From: Cellulomonas sp. NTE-D12
GTDB lineage: Bacteria; Actinomycetota; Actinomycetes; Actinomycetales; Cellulomonadaceae
Reading direction: 5' to 3'
Assembly: GCF_027923705.1 (NCBI RefSeq)
Contig: NZ_AP026442.1
Span: 1,674,001 to 1,738,000, forward strand
DNA: 64,000 nt
Shown here: piece after piece, positions 23,355-31,499 of the stretch
Position numbering within the stretch: the first letter of the stretch is position 1
How the letters are laid out: every line of letters starts with the position of its first letter
Made by a program: the position numbers and the translations under genes
Notes under the pieces: generated by a model
Database searches by the model: none
Seen by the model: only the letters and a program-made list of their open reading frames with translations
Told to the model about the DNA's origin: nothing

Positions 23355-26266
23355 CCACAACCCACACCCGCCACAACGGCGCCGACCTGGCCCGCGGCCT
23401 CGGCGCGACCCTCGCCCTGCTCGGCTTCGTCGCCGGCGTCCCGGCCGCCCTCGTCGCCCTCGCGCCCGTCTACCTGCCCAACCAGGTGCCCACCTGGGGG
23501 CAGCTGTGGGACCGAGTCATGACACCGGACGACGGGTCCCTCCTCCTGGCCGTCCTCGGCGCCATCGCCTGGATCGCCTGGGCCGCGTTCACCGGCTCGG
23601 TCCTCGTCGAGCTCACCGCCTCCGCGCGACGCGTGCACGCGCCGCGGATCCCGCTGCTCGGTGGCCTCCAGCGCACCGCCGCGCGCCTGATCGCCACGGC
23701 GGGCCTTCTGGTCGCCACAGCGAGCGCCATCACCACGCCAGCGAGCCCCGCCGCCGCCAGCGCGCTGGTCGCCACCCTCACGCCGGATGCGGCAAGAGAC
23801 ACCGCGGCGGTTGCTTCGCCGGCGGCACCCACGACGACGCCCACGTCAGCCGCCGCGGAACCGGCCACAGCGCTGCCGTCAATCACCGTCCACCGCGGCG
23901 ACACCCTGTGGGACCTCGCTGAGCGCCACCTCGGCGACCCACTGCGGTACACCGAGATCCGCGACCTGAACACCGGCCGGACCCAACCCGACGGTGCGCA
24001 GCTACGCGACGCGGACTTCATCCAACCGGGCTGGACTCTCCTGCTCCCCGCCGACGCCACGGCCCTCCCGCCCGCGGTGCGTACCGTCGCCTCCACTGGC
24101 GAGGGTCCGTCCGTGATCGTGGAGCCGGGAGACACCCTCTGGAACATCGCGACAGAGCACCTGGGCGACGGCCACCGCTACCCCGAGATCGCCACCCTCA
24201 ACGCCGGGATCACCCAGGCCGACGGAAGTCACCTCTCCAACCCGGACGTGCTGCGACCGGGCTGGGTCCTCCGTCTCCCGACCACTGCGCCAGTACCCGG
24301 AGTCCCGCAGCAGCAGCCGAAAGCCCAGTCGGCGGTAGGGCCAGACCTTCCCCAAACACCGGCGCCGTCGCCCGCACCGACCCCCAAGGTCGCCCCGACA
24401 CTCACCGCGACGTCCGCACCGGCGGCCATCACGACGAACCGCGACGTGCAGGAGGCTGCAACCGGCACGTCAATCGCCCCCGCGCACGAGGACGAGCGCC
24501 AAGCGGCGAGCGCCTGGTACCTCGGCCTGGCTGCACTCGGCGCCGCCGGCATCGTCGGCGAGATCGCCCGCCGCCGACACCTGCAACAACGAGCCCGACG
24601 CGTGGGGGAGACCATCCCCATGCCCGAGCCCACCTCGCTCGCGGCGTCCGCCGAACGCACGCTGCGCACCGCCGCCACCCCGGTGAGCATCGACGCGATC
24701 CGTACCACCCTGCACAACCTCGCCTGCCGCAGCTTCAACGCCGGCCGCGAGCTCCCGCGGGTGGCAGTGCTGCTCCTCGACGAGCACAACCTGACCCTGG
24801 TGCTCCTGCAGGACATGCCCGAGGCGGTAGCCCCGTTCACCGCGACGACGCCGCGCACCTGGGTCGCACCGACCGCCGATGTGGCCGCCGAGGAAGCCAT
24901 CGACGACCCCGCACAGGGCACCCCGTACCCGCTGCTCGTCACCCTCGGCCACACCGAGGATGCGACCCTCATCCTCAACCTCGAGGCAGCCGGAACGCTG
25001 ACCGTCACCGGCGACGACACCACCGCCGACGAGGCGCTGCGCGCACTGGTCATGGAGGCTGCCACCTCCGACCTGGCCAGCCAGCTCGCCATCCACACCG
25101 ACGACACCTTCACCGACCTGACTGACGCCTTCGAGGACTTCCGGCTGCGCACCACCGACGAACGCGACGACCGCACCAGATGGGCCGAATCGGTCTCCGG
25201 CCTGCTCGCCAAACGGAGCCTCGCCGACGTCCTGCAGGCACGCGCACGCCGCGAACTCGACGACGTCTGGCTGCCGATCGCCTTCATCGAAGCCAGCCTG
25301 ACCGCGCCCCCGAGCCCACCCTGGAGCGGCGTGGTCACCCTGACCCGCCAGGAGGTAGACGGTGCCTGGACCATCCGAGTCAACCGCGCGGGAAGCGCCA
25401 AACTCGAGCCGTTCGACATCGCCTTCCAAACCCAGCGGCTGAGTCCGGAACAGGCCGACCACCTACGAGCGCTGCTCATCACCTCCCTGCCACCCGAACC
25501 ACAGTCCGAGGACGCGGCTCGAGCGACCAGCGCGCAAGAGGACGCCGCGGCTCTACGTGCAGCCCATCCCGTCATCTACGAGCCCGACCTCGCGGCCGCG
25601 GGGATCAAGCTCAACCTCCTAGGCCCGATCCAGGTGGAGGGCATCGGTGGGCGGCCGCTCAGCCCGCGGACCGTCGAACTGCTGGTGTACCTCGCCCTGC
25701 ACGGCCCCGCTACCGGCCCGGACCTCGACGAGATGATCTGGAACGGCGAACGAGGGAACGCGAACACACGCAACGTGTTCATCCGACGCGCCCGAGAGCG
25801 CCTCGGCGGAGCCGTACTGCCGCCGGTCGGCGTTGACGGATTGTTCCGTCTCGGCGAGAACATCGACACCGACTGGCGGAACTTCCGGCACCGACTTGCG
25901 CATGCTGCGACGTTCGGCGGCCACGACCAGGTGGAGGAGCTCGCCGCTGCGATGGCGCTTGTACGGGACCGTCCCTTCCGAGGGATCGCACCGACAGCGT
26001 ACGTATGGGCGGAGCACGACATCCAGACAATGGTCAGCGCCATCGCCGACACAGCGGGGCTCCTAGCCCGCATTCACCACGAAGAAGGCCGACACCGCGA
26101 TGCCATCAGCGTGGCGACCCTAGGCCTGTTGGTCGAGCCCAGCTCCGAGGAGTTGCAGGCGATCGCGATCAACGCCACCCTGTCGCACTCAGGGCCACAG
26201 GAGGCCCAGAGGCTCCGACTCCGATACTCCGAGCTCATGCTGAGGCTTGATCCCGAACTCGCCTAG
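23351..26266 (+). CDS. Membrane protein with two LysM domains and C-terminal BTAD domain
   Basis: A 971-residue multidomain protein. Hydrophobic segments lie near residues 13-40, 62-85 and 108-128. Two LysM domains follow (about 178-233, HRGDTLWDLAERHLGD; and 254-310, EPGDTLWNIATEHLGD), then another hydrophobic segment near 380-400, a central region, and a C-terminal BTAD-type domain from about residue 752 (LNLLGPIQVEGIGGRPLSPRTVELLVYLA). Such LysM-BTAD proteins recur beside Tad-like loci of actinobacterial elements. LysM would bind peptidoglycan and BTAD could regulate; the link between the two is unproven. It is the last gene of the operon. Confidence 0.85.
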   Translation: MTTTHTRHNGADLARGLGATLALLGFVAGVPAALVALAPVYLPNQVPTWGQLWDRVMTPDDGSLLLAVLGAIAWIAWAAFTGSVLVELTASARRVHAPRIPLLGGLQRTAARLIATAGLLVATASAITTPASPAAASALVATLTPDAARDTAAVASPAAPTTTPTSAAAEPATALPSITVHRGDTLWDLAERHLGDPLRYTEIRDLNTGRTQPDGAQLRDADFIQPGWTLLLPADATALPPAVRTVASTGEGPSVIVEPGDTLWNIATEHLGDGHRYPEIATLNAGITQADGSHLSNPDVLRPGWVLRLPTTAPVPGVPQQQPKAQSAVGPDLPQTPAPSPAPTPKVAPTLTATSAPAAITTNRDVQEAATGTSIAPAHEDERQAASAWYLGLAALGAAGIVGEIARRRHLQQRARRVGETIPMPEPTSLAASAERTLRTAATPVSIDAIRTTLHNLACRSFNAGRELPRVAVLLLDEHNLTLVLLQDMPEAVAPFTATTPRTWVAPTADVAAEEAIDDPAQGTPYPLLVTLGHTEDATLILNLEAAGTLTVTGDDTTADEALRALVMEAATSDLASQLAIHTDDTFTDLTDAFEDFRLRTTDERDDRTRWAESVSGLLAKRSLADVLQARARRELDDVWLPIAFIEASLTAPPSPPWSGVVTLTRQEVDGAWTIRVNRAGSAKLEPFDIAFQTQRLSPEQADHLRALLITSLPPEPQSEDAARATSAQEDAAALRAAHPVIYEPDLAAAGIKLNLLGPIQVEGIGGRPLSPRTVELLVYLALHGPATGPDLDEMIWNGERGNANTRNVFIRRARERLGGAVLPPVGVDGLFRLGENIDTDWRNFRHRLAHAATFGGHDQVEELAAAMALVRDRPFRGIAPTAYVWAEHDIQTMVSAIADTAGLLARIHHEEGRHRDAISVATLGLLVEPSSEELQAIAINATLSHSGPQEAQRLRLRYSELMLRLDPELA

Positions 26267-26353
26267 CCCGGCGGAGCGCGCGACGAACCCGCGCGGGGCA
26301 CAACGTCGGAGTTGGTGTGCGACTCGTGGCGGAGAGGTTCTGTCGGTGCCAGG

Positions 26354-26374
26354 GGTCACACTGTCAGTGTGACC
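26354..26374. repeat. 9-bp palindromic hairpin upstream of cargo genes
   Basis: GGTCACACT and AGTGTGACC are perfect inverted arms around a 3-nt loop. It is 88 bp after the end of the Tad operon and about 190 bp before the next gene. It may be a terminator stem without a T-tract, or an operator for the cargo block. The remaining intergenic DNA (26267-26562) shows no gene. Confidence 0.65.
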
Positions 26375-26562
26375 GTGGTAGTCGTTGAGCTCGCTGGCCG
26401 ATCCAGATGCAGCGGTGCAGGACCGCACTTGACCCGGCTAATCAACGGCACAGTCGGAGACCATGAGCCATGGCCGCTGGTCAGCAGGAGCGCCTGCGAC
26501 TTGGAGCTAGTGCGCGTGGATGAGGATCGGTTCTGTCCGCGCACCGAGCGCGCGGTCCTCCG

Positions 26563-27678
26563 TTGAAGCCCGCCGCGCGCGCTCGGATGACGCCTGAGTT
26601 GCGAGAGATCTTCCGTGCCGCCGCCGCGATGACAGAAAACGGTGAAGAGCCCCACAAGCACCATCTCGTTCCACGATTTTACCTGGAACGTTGGGCGGAT
26701 CACGGGAAGGTTCTAGTCACTGAACTCGGGCCTCCGAAGAAGAGCTTCTTGCTCAAGCCGCTCAACGCGCTGTACGAGACCGATTACTATCGCGTGACTC
26801 CAGGTGCCTTTGAAGGCGGCTCCCCAGTAGTATGGGAAGCATGGCTTCAGAAGATCGAGAGCCAGGCCGCAGTCATTTTCGCAACCATCGATGACAAGGG
26901 TCTTGAATCGCTCACTGAGGCTGAGCTCGGTCTCCTGACCTATTTCATCGGCGTCCAAGCCACCCGCTCTCGCAGTTTCCGGTACCAGAGTCGTTGGTGG
27001 ATGGGTCCGGGCTATTTCGCAGCGTTTGAGTTGGGCAAACCCGGGGCGCTAGAAGCTCACCTTGAGCGGGCCGGCGAAATCGCCACGCCAACGAGGCTTG
27101 CCGAATTGCGCGCCTACTTTGATGCGGTCTGCTCGGATCCGTGGCAGGTTCCGATGTCTCCCGAACTGGACCTGAAGATGGCAATGGACGGCGCGCGAGT
27201 GGTGGCCGAAAGCCTCCGCAAGAGGCGCTTCGTAATGTATCGCACTGCCAAACCACTGGTAACTTGTGATGAGCCGGTCGTCATCTTGTACGAGTCGATG
27301 GCAGTCGATCATCCCTCTTATGGCGGGTACGACCGCGCACCAATTGTTGTACTCCCCTTTGGCCCTCATCAGGTTCTCGCTATGTTTCACCCCGGGATGC
27401 CGGTGCTGCACGATCCTGGCCGAGAAATTCGATGGGACGAGACGCTTGAGCTCAATCGCGCGATAGCGGGCAATGCGCATCGCAGCCTCGTCGAACTGTC
27501 AGACGGAAGGCTGGGGCGGAACCTCTACATCCCTGATCCGAAGCCACCTGCTCGCCTCGTGACCCTTGAGTCATCCAAATCCGAAGCGGGCGAGATTCTC
27601 TGGATGCCGTCGCAGCGCAGGTGGAGTGGTGAGCCTGATGCGCCAGTTCGTCCGGTCGCGTCATGGTGGCCGGCCTAG
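26563..27678 (+). CDS. DUF4238-family protein
   Basis: A 371-residue cytoplasmic protein with the DUF4238 hallmark near the N-terminus, HKHHLVPRFYLERWADHGKVLV, and later IGVQATRSRSFR, LVTCDEPVVIL and VLPFGPHQVLAMF. The function of the family is not established; members are often found in mobile cargo. The frame opens at a TTG at 26563 and an ATG at 26587 is equally possible; neither has a good ribosome-binding site. GC and codon use are visibly lower than in the flanking Tad and conjugation genes, suggesting a separate origin of this cargo block (26.3-29.9 kb). Confidence 0.78.
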   Translation: MKPAARARMTPELREIFRAAAAMTENGEEPHKHHLVPRFYLERWADHGKVLVTELGPPKKSFLLKPLNALYETDYYRVTPGAFEGGSPVVWEAWLQKIESQAAVIFATIDDKGLESLTEAELGLLTYFIGVQATRSRSFRYQSRWWMGPGYFAAFELGKPGALEAHLERAGEIATPTRLAELRAYFDAVCSDPWQVPMSPELDLKMAMDGARVVAESLRKRRFVMYRTAKPLVTCDEPVVILYESMAVDHPSYGGYDRAPIVVLPFGPHQVLAMFHPGMPVLHDPGREIRWDETLELNRAIAGNAHRSLVELSDGRLGRNLYIPDPKPPARLVTLESSKSEAGEILWMPSQRRWSGEPDAPVRPVASWWPA

Positions 27679-28192
27679 AAATATCCCGTTCCGGTTCCGG
27701 TCCCGGTTCGGTTCGGGATGCGGTCTCGGCGACCGTTGTCGGGCCTTCGCAATGCCTATTATCCGCAGACTCCGACTCAGTGGGCGTCCAGACGAGACCG
27801 CGAAGGAATTGCGAAGTAGACCGGGCTGGTGTATCTGGAGAGCGCCCACCCATTCACTTCGGCAACGCGACTCCAAGTCAGGGCTCTCTGACGAGCCGAG
27901 ACGTGCCGGGATGTCGACTGTGACGCTTCGGTGGCGAAGTGCCAGGTTAGCGGGTTGTCCGTGCGCTGGGCCCAGAGTGACCACTTAGCCCTTCGGACCG
28001 CAGTCGAGGCTCGTCCCGGTGCGTCGTTGGGTGCGCTCCCCGATCTCCGGGGCGCTTCGTTGAGCGTTCCCATCGGGGATCGCGTACTGGCGCGTATTCT
28101 CCTAGACCAGTGACCTTCACCAGCCGCTCTGGCGGTCGACAGACTCGGCTGCCGTGTACGTGTAGTCCCGACTTGAAAGGACAAGACGTCAG
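27679..28192. other. Intergenic stretch before the TIR-like pair
   Basis: About 510 bp with no ORF I can support. It starts with short degenerate repeats of TTCCGG/TTCGG (27685-27717). It should contain the promoter of the TIR-like genes; a weak GAAAGGA precedes the first ATG. Confidence 0.4.
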
Positions 28193-28585
28193 ATGACTGC
28201 TAGCAAGACTCCGGTGTTCATCAGCTTCGACTACGACCACGACGCTACCCTCAAGGACTTCCTGGTCGGACAGGCGAAGAACGAGGACTCACCTTTCTTT
28301 ATTGCGGATTGGTCAATCAAGGACGCGTCGGCTGACTGGAAGGACAAGGCGACGTCTCGCATCAAGCGCGCAGAACAGGTCATCGTCATATGTGGTAAGC
28401 ACACACACACCGCGAGCGGCGTTAACGTTGAGATCAGGATCGCCCGTGAGGTCGGTACACCATACTTTCTTCTTGCCGGTTACTCGGACGGCGGTAACAT
28501 GAAACCGACTGCGGCGCTGGACACCGACAAGGTGTACACATGGAGCTGGAACAATCTCAAGACGCTTATCGCTGGTGGGCGTTAG
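28193..28585 (+). CDS. TIR-like (MTH538/ThsB-type, DUF1863) domain protein 1
   Basis: A 130-residue single-domain protein. Landmarks of the MTH538 TIR-like fold are TPVFISFDYDHDATLKDFLVGQ (first strand and helix), SPFFIADWSIK, RIKRAEQVIVICGKHTH and GVNVEIRIAREVGTPYFLLAG. The ThsB proteins of Thoeris anti-phage systems belong to this fold; they make cyclic ADP-ribose-type signals on infection. No classical ThsA effector (SIR2 or macro) is adjacent. A paralogue follows 18 bp later and a membrane protein after it, so the three may form a defence module with a membrane effector (inference). Confidence 0.82.
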   Translation: MTASKTPVFISFDYDHDATLKDFLVGQAKNEDSPFFIADWSIKDASADWKDKATSRIKRAEQVIVICGKHTHTASGVNVEIRIAREVGTPYFLLAGYSDGGNMKPTAALDTDKVYTWSWNNLKTLIAGGR

Positions 28586-28603
28586 TGCTTCGAGGTATCT
28601 GCG

Positions 28604-29026
28604 ATGATTCCCGCGACGAAGACGCCCGTCTTCATTAGTTTCGACTACGACAACGACGCCGCATTGAAGGATCTACTTGTAGGTCAGGCGGCTAATTCGA
28701 GATCTCCCTTCTTCATTGCCGACTGGTCGATCAAGAAGGCAACCAACGGATGGAAGATCGACGCGAAGAGGCGCATCCAACGGTCGAGGGTTGTGATCGT
28801 TATCTGCGGCCGTCACACAAGCAAGGCCGTGGGAGTTGCGACGGAGATCGAGATCGCGAAGGAGGTAGGCGTACGCTACGTCCTCTTGCGAGGCTACAAG
28901 GACGGCAAGATCGAGCGCCCGGGTGGCACGTCGTGGGTCTTCGACACGATGTACGACTGGACATGGGACAACATGCGGAGGCTGACAGACATGCGCCCGT
29001 GGTGGAAGAGAATACGGTGGGCATGA
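28604..29026 (+). CDS. TIR-like (MTH538/ThsB-type, DUF1863) domain protein 2
   Basis: A 140-residue paralogue of the preceding gene, with KTPVFISFDYDNDAALKDLL, SPFFIADWSIKKAT, SRVVIVICGRHTSKAVGV and EIEIAKEVGVRYVLLRGY. The two share the same order of motifs and about half their residues, indicating an old duplication. Some Thoeris loci also carry several ThsB copies responding to different phages. It is followed 42 bp later by the membrane protein gene. Lower GC than the conjugation genes. Confidence 0.82.
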   Translation: MIPATKTPVFISFDYDNDAALKDLLVGQAANSRSPFFIADWSIKKATNGWKIDAKRRIQRSRVVIVICGRHTSKAVGVATEIEIAKEVGVRYVLLRGYKDGKIERPGGTSWVFDTMYDWTWDNMRRLTDMRPWWKRIRWA

Positions 29027-29068
29027 TCACGCCCATTGCACGGGGACCGTCCGCGGAGCGTGATTGAA

Positions 29069-29590
29069 ATGGCAGACGAGAATGCTGGGACCCTACTTGA
29101 GCTATACAAGACCGCGGTTGAGATGGCAGACCGCGTGTCGGCTCGACGTGCGGGCGCCAACAGTTTCTTCGTCACATTAAATACTGCGCTCGCCACATTC
29201 ATGGGTGTACTGAGTGCCGCCCAAAGGCCGATCTCGCATCAGGACCGTAGTTCGTTTGACGCTTTCGGTCTCTATGTCGTGGCTGCCGCGGGTGTAGTTT
29301 TGGCGATCGTGTGGTGGTCACTTCTACGCTATTACCGTCGCCTCAGTGCAGCAAAATGGGACGTCATCAACGGGTTGGAGGTACAACTCCCCGCCAGTCC
29401 GTTCACGGATGAGTGGATTGTGCTGCATCCCGACGAACCGGAGGAAAGTGCCCCGTCAATGAAATCGGGTCCCATCCGTGCCTTGCGGCACCGGGTCCAG
29501 CACCGTGAGGCGACCGTGGTCGAACAGGTTGTGCCTTTCGTATTTGTCGTGCTCTATTTCATCATTGCCGTTCGGGTGGCGATTCAGTGA
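29069..29590 (+). CDS. RipA-like small membrane protein
   Basis: A 173-residue protein with ELYKTAVEMADRVSARRAGANSFFVTLNTAL leading into a first transmembrane helix, a second (GLYVVAAAGVVLAIVWWSLL), then AAKWDVINGLEVQLPASPFTDEW, and a C-terminal helix (VPFVFVVLYFIIAVRV). This pattern matches the RipA-type family of small bacterial membrane proteins and recalls the 2TM SLATT-type effectors linked to nucleotide-signalling defence. Start set at ATG 29069; an upstream TTG is unlikely. Directly downstream of two TIR-like genes, so it is a candidate pore-forming effector (inference). Confidence 0.7.
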   Translation: MADENAGTLLELYKTAVEMADRVSARRAGANSFFVTLNTALATFMGVLSAAQRPISHQDRSSFDAFGLYVVAAAGVVLAIVWWSLLRYYRRLSAAKWDVINGLEVQLPASPFTDEWIVLHPDEPEESAPSMKSGPIRALRHRVQHREATVVEQVVPFVFVVLYFIIAVRVAIQ

Positions 29591-29883
29591 TGTATCTCGA
29601 CGAGTTGGCGGAAGCGATACGAGGGGCTGTCCCACCCGAGGCGCTACCGGACGGCGACTCACTCCAGTTGTTCCGGGTCTACGCGGTTCTGCTCCTTGCC
29701 AAGGGCGAGGAGGTTTCGCGATCAGACGTCCACAACGCTTGGGTGGCCTGGATGGCAGAGCAAGATGGCGACCACGATGCGCTCGTCCCTTTCAGCGACC
29801 TCGACTCCAGTACCCAGGCCGAGGATTCCCCCTACGCGAGTGCGATCCGCGCCGTCGCGCGTTCGCGTTCGCGGGAGCAGTGA
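29590..29883 (+). CDS. Conserved hypothetical protein (DUF7701-like)
   Basis: A 97-residue acidic protein: MYLDELAEAIRGAVPPEALPDGD, LFRVYAVLLLAKGEEVSRSDVHNAW, DALVPFSDLD, and SPYASAIRAVARS. The pattern recalls a conserved family (DUF7701-like) found in actinobacterial integrative elements; function unknown. Its ATG overlaps the stop of the RipA-like gene (TGATG), so it is translated with the TIR-like block and may be part of it. Confidence 0.65.
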   Translation: MYLDELAEAIRGAVPPEALPDGDSLQLFRVYAVLLLAKGEEVSRSDVHNAWVAWMAEQDGDHDALVPFSDLDSSTQAEDSPYASAIRAVARSRSREQ

Positions 29884-30070
29884 CCTTTAGCCGTTTAGCA
29901 ATCCGAGACGAGCAGGCGTCGCCGCCTCGTCAACCATGGCCACGAGGAGCACACGTGCGCCGTCGGTAGACAATCCGTTGCCGTGCGCGTCGCGTGTTGT
30001 ACCCGCGGGCGCACTCCCGCTAGTAGAGGCTCCCTGACGGTGGGCGCCCTGGACTGGCATGGGGTGCGCT

Positions 30071-30382
30071 ATGAGGTCGTACGCGGACATGATGCTCCTC
30101 CTGCGGGCGGCTGACCCTGGGATCACGCCCAACGACAACGGGCTTCCCGGACTGGCTGTGATGCGTCAGATCGTCGGGGCACTCCTGACCTGGGGTCTGG
30201 TCGCGTGCGTCGCGGGTCTGGTGATCTCGGTGATCACGTGGGCCGTTGCTCGTCAGCAGGGCAACTACGGCTACGCCTCCGGTGCCAAGACGGGCGTGCT
30301 GGTCTCGGCGGGCGGTGCGCTGCTGATCGGTGGGGCGAACGCGATCGTGGCGTTCTTCTCCGGCATGGGCGGGCGGATCTGA
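30071..30382 (+). CDS. Small two-helix membrane protein of the conjugation locus (DUF6112-like)
   Basis: A 103-residue protein with PNDNGLPGLAVMRQIVGALLTWGLVACVAGLVISVITWAV and TGVLVSAGGALLIGGANAIVAFF, two hydrophobic helices separated by a short loop. It matches the DUF6112-type family that opens conjugation operons of actinobacterial elements and occupies the place of a VirB2-like pilin. Start chosen at ATG 30071 because GGGGTG precedes it; ATG 30059 is possible. The 190 bp before it has no gene. Confidence 0.75.
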   Translation: MRSYADMMLLLRAADPGITPNDNGLPGLAVMRQIVGALLTWGLVACVAGLVISVITWAVARQQGNYGYASGAKTGVLVSAGGALLIGGANAIVAFFSGMGGRI

Positions 30383-30383
30383 C

Positions 30384-31499
30384 GTGGCCGCCGTGGTGAC
30401 GAGCGTGTGCTCTGGTCCGCTCGATCTGGTCTGCCAGGTCACGGACGCCGTGCAGAGCGCGGCGTCCGACTACGTGGTGGGTGGTCTCGGTTCTGCCTTC
30501 GTCGGCGGTTCGGCCCAGGCGGGCCAGCTTGCGCTGACCGCGCTGGACACGACCACGGCGATCGATCTCGGTGCGAGCTGGTTCCGGGCCAACGTCGCGG
30601 TGATCGCCTCGATCGCGCTACCTGCGGTCGTCGGCCTGTTCGTCATCCAGGTACTCACGTCGGTGCTGCGCCGCGAGCCGGGCGGCCTCGCGCGGGGTGT
30701 CGTCGGGGTGGGCAAGGCTCTACTGGGCGCAGCGCTGGCGTTGGCCGTGACGCAAGTCGCGCTCACCTTGGTTGATGCCCTCTGCCAGTACATCGCCGGC
30801 TCGGCCGGCTACACGGTCGGTTCGGCGGCGGCGCGGTTCTTCCGGTTCAGCTTCCTGACCGGGCTGTCGCCAGCGTTGCAGCTGCTGCTCGGGCTGCTGC
30901 TGATGGTCGGGTTCGTGCTGCTGTGGGGTGTGCTGCTGTTCCGCAAGGCGGCACTGATCTTGGTGGCGGTGTTCGCGCCGATCGCGTTCGCGGGGTCGGC
31001 GTGGGACCAGACGCGGGTGTGGACCCGCCGGTGGTTGGAGATCGTCGCCGCGCTGGTGTTCTGCAAGGTCGTCATCGTCGTCACTTTCGTCGTGGGCGCC
31101 TCAGCGTTCTCGGGCACCGGTCCGGCCGTCGGCAGCGTGCCGGCCGGCGGTGACAGCACGGGCCTGTCGGACCTGCTCGTCGGGGTGCTGCTGCTGGCGA
31201 TCGCCATCTGGGCGCCGTGGTTGACGTGGCGGTTCGTGCACTGGTCGGGGATGGAGGCCGCGACCGTGATGCACGCCAACGTGGCCGCCAACCCGATCAG
31301 CAAGGTCGGGCAGTCCGCGGTGACCACCACCAAGTTCGCGGCTCAGCACGTGGCGTTGACCGCGGTCACCGGCGGTGCAGGCGCGGGCGCAGCCCCGGCT
31401 CGAGGCGCCGCGGCAGCGGCAGGCGCAGCGAGCGCCGTCCGTCCGCCCGGGCAGCCCCCTGCGGCGCCGCGACCCTTGAGTGGCGGTGAGGGTCGATGA
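30384..31499 (+). CDS. Type IV secretion membrane protein, TrbL/VirB6-like
   Basis: A 371-residue polytopic membrane protein with about six to seven helices (for example IASIALPAVVGLFVIQVL, ALQLLLGLLLMVGFVLLWGVLLF, LLVGVLLLAIAIWAPWLTWRF), including the family landmark FRKAALILVAVFAPIAFAGSAW and a C-terminal Ala/Pro-rich tail. It is the likely inner-membrane channel of the conjugation apparatus. The GTG at 30384 directly follows the previous stop. Its own stop overlaps the next ATG. Confidence 0.82.
   Translation: MAAVVTSVCSGPLDLVCQVTDAVQSAASDYVVGGLGSAFVGGSAQAGQLALTALDTTTAIDLGASWFRANVAVIASIALPAVVGLFVIQVLTSVLRREPGGLARGVVGVGKALLGAALALAVTQVALTLVDALCQYIAGSAGYTVGSAAARFFRFSFLTGLSPALQLLLGLLLMVGFVLLWGVLLFRKAALILVAVFAPIAFAGSAWDQTRVWTRRWLEIVAALVFCKVVIVVTFVVGASAFSGTGPAVGSVPAGGDSTGLSDLLVGVLLLAIAIWAPWLTWRFVHWSGMEAATVMHANVAANPISKVGQSAVTTTKFAAQHVALTAVTGGAGAGAAPARGAAAAAGAASAVRPPGQPPAAPRPLSGGEGR

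Noticed and set aside
26354..26374. Rho-independent terminator after the LysM-BTAD gene
   Set aside because: A perfect stem exists but no T-run follows, so I list it as a palindrome only.
30330..30383. In-frame upstream extension of the TrbL-like gene
   Set aside because: It overlaps the preceding gene's coding sequence; the GTG at 30384 directly after that stop is the better start.
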